Shown piece after piece: positions 56,752 to 64,000 of a DNA stretch of 64,000 bases (within the stretch, counting starts at the first letter, position 1; every line of letters begins with the position of its first letter). The stretch comes from Melastoma dodecandrum (lineage: Eukaryota > Streptophyta > Magnoliopsida > Myrtales > Melastomataceae). Location: contig JARUPY010000473.1 in assembly GCA_029817715.1 (NCBI GenBank), positions 7,254,001 to 7,318,000 on the forward strand, in the 5' to 3' direction. A program made the translations under genes and the position numbers. Under the pieces are notes generated by a model. It saw only the letters and a program-made list of their open reading frames with translations, did not search any database and was not told the origin of the DNA.

Positions 56752-58829
56752 TGTAATGACCCGAAATTTTACACCCTTGAAATTAATGTATACGTGATGA
56801 GTTTGAGGATGAATGATAATGACTTATGTAGATTTGAGTATAAATGATGTATATCTAAGGGTATGAATGTTTAGACATGTGATGGATTAATGATGGATAG
56901 ACAACCCCAGGCAAGTGTGAGGACAGTTTATCCCCGTCGACGCGCAGCAAGTGAGGCGTCACTTCGCTCGCTTGCGACTGAACTACGATCGCGACGTGAG
57001 GACGTGTAAGTCGACGCGAGATATAAGTCGACGTGACGCAAGGACGTGCCAGTCAACGCGAGATGTAAGTCGACGCGATTTAAGGAGGTGCGACTTGACA
57101 TCATCAGCGATTGAGCAATGGTTGCGATTCAGTATGTGCGACTGACGTGAGATGCAAGTCGACGCGACGCAAGAAGGTGCAAGTCGACGACATATATTAA
57201 TATAATAATGTTGGGGGAGCCCAGAGGGGGGGGGTCCAGAGGGGACCCGATGGGGGAAATCGTGGCCATTGAGTCGAGTTTAACTAAGTCAACCAAATAT
57301 ATAATTTAAATAATTATGTGGAGAGTCCAAATTATAATCATGGTAATTTGGTCCCTAGTTGCTAATGGAAGAGGATGAGGGGCCTCATGAGGCGGTGAAC
57401 CCCTCTTGAAAAGGGGTGGAGTTTGTCTCCTTCCCCAGATAAGACATCCACACTTACACACCAAAAACACTTGGGGGGAAAAGAAAGGAAAAAGGAGAGC
57501 TTGGGGAAAGCTTTCGGCCAAGAAGGAAAGAGGAGGAAGTGAGGTGTTTCAATCCACCAAAGTGGATCCAAGGGCAAGAAGAACTAGGCGTCGAGTGTGT
57601 GAGACGCTAAGGGCCGAAAGAAGGCCACCTTCACGGACTGAAGTGGTGCGGAGAAGGGCGGAGCTCACTAACTTGTGTAGAGGTGCAACCGGACGGTAAC
57701 CCCTACATCCCTCCTTCGCTTTTAAGCTTAGTTGTGGTGCATGCTGTTTAAATTCGTGGCTGTGGTTGGGCTGTGATTTGGAGGTGGTTTGGAGAGGGTT
57801 AGAGGGTGGCCGAACCCCTAAGGTGGAGGGGAGCCACCCGAACCCCTCTATGCTGAGTATGTGTATGCATGTGGTTGTTGGCTTACCGAAAGGCTGCGCT
57901 TGGGGCAAGCTTTGAGGGGAATGATTGCGGTCCTTAGGGGCTGGAAATGAGTGAAGTTATGGTATGGAATAGGGGAGTGTCGAGCCCCGCGGTGGCTGCG
58001 CTCCACCTCGCGCTCTAAGAGCGGAATCGCTTGGCTTTGGCCATGGAAATGAAATCGGCTAAGGCTGGAAATTATGCGGCGTTGTAAGACCGGAATGGAA
58101 GCCTAGAAGGGCTGTCCCTCGTGCTAGAAAAGCACGGAAAAGTTATGCTCGGGGGTGGATGGGAGGTGAGACCGAATGGGGTGACATTCGGTTGAAACGG
58201 GCAAGAATAATGAGTGTTACTTGAGTACAAATGAGGGGCTGTAGGAAAGGAGTTATAACGTGAAAATTTGTGGCCACATTCCCACCTTGGAAGGGAGTAG
58301 GAATGTGGTAGAAACCAATGGAAATTAATGGAAGAAGGTCAAAGCCGAATTGGTATATCATTGGGATGTACAGAAAACGAAAAATGGCCGAAATGATGAT
58401 TAGACGGGTACATGGTTTCACTAGCCTAAGGGGAAATGCACTTGGAGTTTGGTTTTGAAATTTTAAGAGTGTCTTCCTATCTTATCTAAGAGGTTGAAAG
58501 TGGCAGACACGAATGGAAATTGATAGAAAAAGGTGAAGGCCGAATGGGTTGAAATTTGGTGTCCGTACTGCACTAAAATGGGTGTTTGTGCACGGATGAC
58601 CTGGCGTGATGTGTGCCATCATTATGTTTGTATGTGGGGGTTAAAATGAAATGAATTCTAGTTTTTTGCAGGTAGTAGGAGTGTGTTTTGGGCTGCGCAT
58701 CTTGCACGAAGAGACATTAACTAGATTTCGAAAATTTTGAGCGTGTAGCTCACATACATGTAACGAATCTTTTGCTAATCAATGTAAATGTAATGTATTT
58801 GCATAAATCAAATTGTTTCGATCCTTTCA
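56752..58829 (+). repeat. Tekay LTR 2 (shared by both internal regions)
   Basis: The same length as LTR 1. It serves as 3' LTR for copy 1 and 5' LTR for copy 2. It agrees with LTR 3 at 56945/63929, where LTR 1 differs. Confidence 0.92.
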
Positions 58830-58831
58830 AG

Positions 58832-58844
58832 TGGTATCAGAGCC
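58832..58844 (+). other. Primer-binding site, tRNA-iMet, copy 2
   Basis: TGGTATCAGAGCC, two bases after LTR 2, 6,984 bp from the first. Confidence 0.92.
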
Positions 58845-59247
58845 TAGGATCGTTTTGGAGTGATAAGGGTGGAATTTGAGTTGATTTTTGCATTGAAAAT
58901 GCACTTTGTGCCATGCGCATGCGTATGTACTTGTTTGGATTGATTCGGAGTTGATTCGGATGAGTTGATATGGAGGAAAAAGTGAATGGAAAAGGGTTCG
59001 GAATTGCGAAATTATGTGTGTATGAGAACACATGAGTGGGTGTTTGGTTTGAAAAGTTTGAGGTTCAAACATCACGGAAGGTGATGGAAACAAGCGCTTG
59101 GTGCGCTAAAGGCATGGTGCCGTAAAAGAACACCTAAAAAGGGGGTTGATTGAATTTGAAATGTGTGTATTGAGGCTGCAAATGTGCGCCTAAGTTGGAA
59201 TGAATGAGATGTATTACTAAATGTTTGAATGGTGATTTGATAGGGAA

Positions 59248-62200
59248 ATGACGGATGAAGGAGTGCCCATAGCGGTACGTGAGTTCACTGAAGTGGAACA
59301 TTCTCTTCCAGGGAAGAGGAAGGCATACCTTATGGGACAGTATCGGAAGATGGATCCTCCAAAATTTAAGGGGGACGAAGGGCCAGAGTTGGCGGAAGAT
59401 TTTATCAATGATGTGGAGAAGATCTACGACTCCTTGGTGTGTACACCCGAGGAGAAATTGTGCCTAGCTGAATACTCACTTCAAAGAGGAGCAGAAACTT
59501 GGTGGAAGGCAAGTAAGGGGAGTGCCAAGATGGGCCAAAGTGAGGATGCTTGGACAATGTTCAAGACGGCATTCCTGGACAAATACTTGCCATTTTCTTA
59601 TCGGACGGATAAGGCATTGGAGTTTGCCCAACTGAACCAAGGAAATATGTCGGTAGATGAGTATGAGACAAGGTATACAATTCTATCTCACTACGGACCT
59701 GCTATGGATGAGTTGAGTCGGGCAAGGAAATTCGAATTGGGGTTGGAACCCCATATTAGGATGCAAGTGTCTACGCTTTGTTTGACTACTTATGAGGAAG
59801 TGTACAAGAGGGCTCAGAATGCGGAAATGTCATGGAAGGCAGTGAAGGAGGTGGAGGAAGCTGAAAGGGCAAAGAGAAGGGTGGAGGGCGGAATGCCTCC
59901 CCCTAAGAGGTTTAGGCCGAGTGGATCCTTCTCGGGTCAGAGAGGATTTGTGTCACGACCTCCGCGTCCTCCTATGCCTATGAGGAGCTTTAACCGAGGG
60001 GGAAACCAAGGCTCAAGGATGAGCGGCCCTCCCACTTGTCCTCGGTGCAACAAACAACATTTTGGGTTCTCATGTGTAACCAATGAACCCTTGTGCTACC
60101 AATGTGGGAAACCGGGCCATTTGAGGAGGAATTGTCCTCAAGGTGGTGGAGTGGAAAATAGCCAAAGAACCGGCATGAGTGCTCCAAGAGGAAGGGGTAG
60201 CATGAGATTGGGTCCGACCGTGACGGCCTCAAGAGGATCGGTGAGTGGACCGGTGAACACCGCGAGGCTGAATGCGCTTACGGAGGATGAAGCGAACGCC
60301 TCACGAGGAGTGATCTCAGGTACGGTTCAACTTCAAGGTGAATTACTACATGCATTGTTTGATACTGGTGCGACGCATTCGTTTGTGGCAGAAAGGTGTA
60401 CGGAATTACATGAATGGCCGGTTGAGAAACTTAAGAAACGGATGCGTGTGGTGTTGCCTTCGGGAAATGAATTGGAAATAGAGGAAGCATGTTATGCATG
60501 CGAGTTGATGGTTGCGGGATTGAGTTTTGTGATTGATCTCATTGTGCTGCAGATAAGTGACTTTGATGTGATATTGGGCATGGATTGGTTGGCTTCGAGC
60601 CATGCTCAAGTGGATTGTGAATCGAAGCGACTTTTGATCATGGATGAGAAAGGGAAGTCCCGTGAGTACATAGGCCATGGAGGATACGGCCGAATTTTGA
60701 TGGTATCTGCAGTGCGAATGTACAGGTGGATGAGGACGGGACATGAAGTGTATCTTGCGTTGATGCTCAACAAAGAAGCTGAAATTCCAAGGTTGGAGCA
60801 AATAGAAGTGGTAAGGGACTTCGCGGATGTATTTCCGGAAGAGCTGCCAGGATTACCACCGGAGAGAGATGTAGAGTTTGAAATTGACTTACTTCCGGGG
60901 ACCGCTCCTATCTCGCGTGCTCCATATCGAATGAGTTTGGTTGAGTTAAAAGAATTGAAAGCACAATTGCAAGAGCTTGTAGAAAAGAAATATGTACGTC
61001 CTAGTGTAAGCCCGTGGGGCGCACCTGTACTGTTTGTAAGAAAGAAAGACGGTAGTATGAGATTATGTATAGACTATCGTTTGTTGAATCAAAGAACGAT
61101 TAAGAATCGTTATCCTCTACCTCGTATTGATGACTTGTTTGATCAATTACAAGGATCAGTTGTGTATTCGAAGATAGATCTTCGGTCGGGATATTATCAG
61201 ATTGGTGTGAGGGAAGAGGATATTCCTAAGACCGCGTTTAGGACACGTTATGGGCATTATGAATTCAGAGTAATGCCGTTTGGATTGACAAATGCACCAG
61301 CGGTGTTTATGGGATTAATGAATCAAGTGTTTAGACCGTACTTGGATCACTTCGTGGTGGTGTTCATAGATGATATCCTCGTGTATTCCAAGAGTTGGGA
61401 AGAACATAAAGAACACTTAGAGATTGTGTTGAAAACATTGAGGGAAAACAAATTATATGCCAAATTGAGTAAGTGTGAATTTTGGCTTCAAAAAGTAGCA
61501 TTCCTTGGCCACGTGATATCGGCCATAGGAGTGGAAGTAGATCCTTCAAAGATTGAAGCAATAAAAGAGTGGCCACGCCCGAAGAGTGTGTCGGAAGTCC
61601 GAAGTTTCTTGGGATTGGCGGGCTATTATCGAAGATTTGTGGAAGGATTTTCGAAGATTGTAACTCCCATAACGAAACTCTTGAGGAAGGATGTCAAGTA
61701 TGAATGGTCGGACAAATGTGAAACAAGCTTTGATGAATTGAAGAAGAGATTGACTAGTGTGCCGATTTTGACATTGCCAACGGGAATGGGTGGTTTTGTA
61801 GTATATTGTGATGCTTCGGCACAAGGCTTGGGTGGAGTGTTAATGCAACATGGAAAAGTTGTAGCCTATGCTTCGAGACAATTAAGGAAGCATGAGGAAA
61901 ACTACCCTACACATGACTTGGAATTGGCTGCGGTGGTGTTTGTGTTAAAGTTGTGGAGGCACTACTTGTATGGAGAGAAATTTGAAATCTATACGGATCA
62001 TAAGAGTTTAAAGTATTTGTTTACTCAACAAGAGTTGAACATGAGACAACGCCGATGGATGGAATTATTAAAGGATTATGATTGTACAATTGTGTACCAT
62101 CCTGGAAGGGCTAATGTAGTGGCGGACGCATTGAGTAGAAAACACATAGCTCTCATGTGTTTGATTTTAGAAGAATCAAAGATGATCGAACAAATGGGCA

Positions 62201-63696
62201 ATCTAAATATTCGATTGGAAGATTCAGAAGGAACTCTATATGTGGCCAGGGGACAAGTGGAACCGGAAGTGATTGGAATGATTAGAGACGCCCAAGTTCG
62301 TGATGAATACTTGGTGATTGTAAGAGAAGGGCTTGGGACGACACCTTATGAACGGTTCAAGTTAGCAGCCGATGGGTTGCTAAAATTTCAAGGAAGGATT
62401 TGTGTTCCGGAAGATGTTGTAGTAAAGAAAAAGCTTTTGGATGAGGCACATAAGACCGCATATGGTGTGCATCCAGGAATAACAAAAATGTACCGGAACT
62501 TGAGACAATTTTATTGGTGGCCTAAGATGAAAAGAGATGTCGCCAGATATGTGAACCGGTGCACCGTTTGCCAGATGGTAAAGATTGAACATCGAAAGCC
62601 AGGGGGATTGTTGGAACCACTGCCTGTACCCGAATGGAAGTGGGAAGATATTGCAATGGACTTTGTGACGAACCTACCCAAGGGTGGTCGTAATATGGAT
62701 TCGATATGGGTGGTGGTGGATAGGCTAACGAAGTCAGCCCACTTCATACCAATACAGATAAATTGGTCTCTTGATGCCTTGGCAAAAATTTATATACGAG
62801 AAGTGATAAGGTATCATGGAGTGCCTCACACTATTACTTCAGACAGAGACCCACGGTTTACCTCGAAATTGTGGAGAAGTCTCCAAGGAGCTTTGGACAC
62901 AAAGCTGCAGATGAGCACAGCTTTTCATCCACAAACGGATGGGCAAACGGAACGGACAATACAAACGTTGGAAGACATGTTGAGGGCATGTGTATTGGAA
63001 TGGAAGGGTAGTTGGGTAGACCACCTTCCATTGATTGAATTTACGTATAACAACAGCTATCATGCGAGCATTGGAATGGCCCCGTTTGAGGCCTTATATG
63101 GGAGGAGTTGTCGATCTCCTTTGTGTTGGATGGAACCGGGTGAGAAAGTGTTTGATGGTCCAGAGCTTATCAAGGAAACATCGGAAGTAATTGCGGTGGT
63201 TCGAGAGAGAATGAGAACGGCTCAAAGCCGACAGAAAAGTTATGCGGATCAACGAAGGAGACCCTTGGAATTTGGAGTCGGAGATAAAGTATTTCTAAAG
63301 CTCTCCCCCATGAAGTCAATGTTCCGGATGGGCAAGGCTCACAAGTTGAGTCCAAGGTATATAGGTCCGTATGAGATAATTGAAAGAGTAGGAAAAATGG
63401 CGTATCGAATAATTATACCTCCAGAGTTGTCTCATTGCCATGATGTTTTTCATGTCTCCATGTTGAGAAAGTATGAGCCGGATCCGGAGACAAGGGTGGA
63501 AATGACCGCAACAACGGTGAATGAGAATTTGAGTGTAACCATGGTACCGGCAAGAGTAATCGGGCACAAGGAGCGAAAAACTCGAGGGAAGAAAACGCAA
63601 CTGGTTTTGGTATTATGGAAGGGAGATGGAATAGAAGATCAATCTTGGGAACTAGAAGAACGTATGAAAGAGTTATATCCATTTCTTTTTGAGTAA
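59248..63696 (+). CDS. Tekay Gag-Pol polyprotein, copy 2
   Basis: 1,482 codons, with the same domain order and the same catalytic residues as copy 1. It differs in five residues that I noticed: [10 protein letters not shown] against [19 protein letters not shown] against [18 protein letters not shown] against SFLILAGYY, and LEWKGSW against LELKGSW. In the RT connection and integrase positions this copy carries the residue usual in the clade. It is a candidate autonomous polyprotein. Flanked by PBS and PPT and by near-identical LTRs. Confidence 0.95.
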   Translation: MTDEGVPIAVREFTEVEHSLPGKRKAYLMGQYRKMDPPKFKGDEGPELAEDFINDVEKIYDSLVCTPEEKLCLAEYSLQRGAETWWKASKGSAKMGQSEDAWTMFKTAFLDKYLPFSYRTDKALEFAQLNQGNMSVDEYETRYTILSHYGPAMDELSRARKFELGLEPHIRMQVSTLCLTTYEEVYKRAQNAEMSWKAVKEVEEAERAKRRVEGGMPPPKRFRPSGSFSGQRGFVSRPPRPPMPMRSFNRGGNQGSRMSGPPTCPRCNKQHFGFSCVTNEPLCYQCGKPGHLRRNCPQGGGVENSQRTGMSAPRGRGSMRLGPTVTASRGSVSGPVNTARLNALTEDEANASRGVISGTVQLQGELLHALFDTGATHSFVAERCTELHEWPVEKLKKRMRVVLPSGNELEIEEACYACELMVAGLSFVIDLIVLQISDFDVILGMDWLASSHAQVDCESKRLLIMDEKGKSREYIGHGGYGRILMVSAVRMYRWMRTGHEVYLALMLNKEAEIPRLEQIEVVRDFADVFPEELPGLPPERDVEFEIDLLPGTAPISRAPYRMSLVELKELKAQLQELVEKKYVRPSVSPWGAPVLFVRKKDGSMRLCIDYRLLNQRTIKNRYPLPRIDDLFDQLQGSVVYSKIDLRSGYYQIGVREEDIPKTAFRTRYGHYEFRVMPFGLTNAPAVFMGLMNQVFRPYLDHFVVVFIDDILVYSKSWEEHKEHLEIVLKTLRENKLYAKLSKCEFWLQKVAFLGHVISAIGVEVDPSKIEAIKEWPRPKSVSEVRSFLGLAGYYRRFVEGFSKIVTPITKLLRKDVKYEWSDKCETSFDELKKRLTSVPILTLPTGMGGFVVYCDASAQGLGGVLMQHGKVVAYASRQLRKHEENYPTHDLELAAVVFVLKLWRHYLYGEKFEIYTDHKSLKYLFTQQELNMRQRRWMELLKDYDCTIVYHPGRANVVADALSRKHIALMCLILEESKMIEQMGNLNIRLEDSEGTLYVARGQVEPEVIGMIRDAQVRDEYLVIVREGLGTTPYERFKLAADGLLKFQGRICVPEDVVVKKKLLDEAHKTAYGVHPGITKMYRNLRQFYWWPKMKRDVARYVNRCTVCQMVKIEHRKPGGLLEPLPVPEWKWEDIAMDFVTNLPKGGRNMDSIWVVVDRLTKSAHFIPIQINWSLDALAKIYIREVIRYHGVPHTITSDRDPRFTSKLWRSLQGALDTKLQMSTAFHPQTDGQTERTIQTLEDMLRACVLEWKGSWVDHLPLIEFTYNNSYHASIGMAPFEALYGRSCRSPLCWMEPGEKVFDGPELIKETSEVIAVVRERMRTAQSRQKSYADQRRRPLEFGVGDKVFLKLSPMKSMFRMGKAHKLSPRYIGPYEIIERVGKMAYRIIIPPELSHCHDVFHVSMLRKYEPDPETRVEMTATTVNENLSVTMVPARVIGHKERKTRGKKTQLVLVLWKGDGIEDQSWELEERMKELYPFLFE

Positions 63697-63722
63697 AAAT
63701 AATTTCGGGGACGAAATTCCTT

Positions 63723-63735
63723 AAGGGGGGAAGAA
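63723..63735 (+). other. Polypurine tract, Tekay copy 2
   Basis: AAGGGGGGAAGAA before LTR 3, as in copy 1. Confidence 0.85.
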
Positions 63736-64000
63736 TGTAATGACCCGAAATTTTACACCCTTGAAATTAATGTATACGTGATGAGTTTGAGGATGAATGA
63801 TAATGACTTATGTAGATTTGAGTATAAATGATGTATATCTAAGGGTATGAATGTTTAGACATGTGATGGATTAATGATGGATAGACAACCCCAGGCAAGT
63901 GTGAGGACAGTTTATCCCCGTCGACGCGCAGCAAGTGAGGCGTCACTTCGCTCGCTTGCGACTGAACTACGATCGCGACGTGAGGACGTGTAAGTCGACG
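63736..64000 (+). repeat. Tekay LTR 3 (cut by window end)
   Basis: First 265 bp of a third LTR. I saw no difference from LTR 2 over this length. Confidence 0.9.

Larger units (their letters stand above)
49768..64000 (+). mobile_element. Tandem Tekay chromovirus array sharing LTRs (LTR-int-LTR-int-LTR)
   Basis: Three LTRs start TGTAATGACCCG at 49768, 56752 and 63736, exactly 6,984 bp apart. Two internal regions lie between them, each with PBS, complete Gag-Pol and polypurine tract. A tRNA-Met-type PBS, a single gag-pol ORF, a C-terminal chromodomain and about 2-kb LTRs mark the Tekay/Del chromovirus clade. It is inserted into the Ogre gag. The copies differ by only a few bases, so the array is young. 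It may continue past the window. Confidence 0.92.

Noticed and set aside
52264..63696. Minus-strand frames mirrored across both Tekay units
   Set aside because: They repeat at the same 6,984-bp distance only because the sense ORF does, and show no domains.
49768..64000. Tandem Tekay units as a simple assembly duplication
   Set aside because: Not excluded, but several base differences between units and between LTR 1 and LTR 2 make a pure artefact less likely.

Overview
The window is a stretch of angiosperm (most likely eudicot) nuclear DNA made almost entirely of transposable elements. The plant assignment rests on a YAK1-type kinase gene with plant-style GT-AG introns, a G-type lectin receptor-kinase fragment, and plant-specific Ty3/gypsy lineages (Tat/Ogre, Athila, Tekay chromovirus). 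The only recognisable ordinary host gene is the 5' part of a YAK1-like protein kinase on the minus strand at the left edge. No RNA genes, CRISPR arrays or bacterial features were seen.

Layout. 1-2400: first two coding exons and promoter of the YAK1-like gene. 2400-7456: AT-rich intergenic and unclassified repeat DNA. 7457-15572: a non-autonomous Tat-like LTR element with short LTRs and a tRNA-Arg-type primer-binding site. It has no gag-pol, but carries minisatellites, a telomere-like motif and a broken copy of a lectin receptor kinase (lectin, PAN and membrane-spanning parts, no kinase). 15617-28425: a decayed minus-strand Tat element with gag, protease, RT, RNase H, a second archaeal-type RNase H and integrase, plus a plus-strand (antisense) plant-mobile-domain ORF with visible introns. 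28426-29164: repeat-rich DNA flanking the next insertion. 29165-35820: a complete Mutator-like element (MULE) with about 0.7-kb terminal inverted repeats and a perfect 10-bp target-site duplication. It carries a well-preserved Ulp1-type (C48) protease gene and a broken FAR1-type transposase, arranged tail to tail.

36217-44060: a Tat LTR and gag remnant fused directly to an Athila pol and Athila 3' LTR. About 44640-49767: the 5' part of an Ogre-like element (long LTR, tRNA-Arg-type PBS, ORF1, start of gag). Its gag is interrupted by a young Tekay chromovirus array, 49768-64000, arranged LTR-internal-LTR-internal-LTR with an exact 6,984-bp period. Each internal unit encodes an uninterrupted 1,482-residue Gag-Pol.

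The most unusual signals are five. First, the hexamer GTAGAC/GTCTAC is in large excess through the whole minus-strand Tat element, LTRs and all coding parts alike. Second, dense TAGTAAA/TTTACTA arrays fill the MULE terminal repeats. Third, the antisense PMD gene has its own introns. Fourth, a receptor-kinase fragment has been captured by an LTR element. Fifth, the Tekay elements share LTRs in tandem. The first two resemble in style the dispersed target motifs of the VANC anti-silencing proteins of Arabidopsis VANDAL transposons; that comparison is inference. All counts were made by eye.
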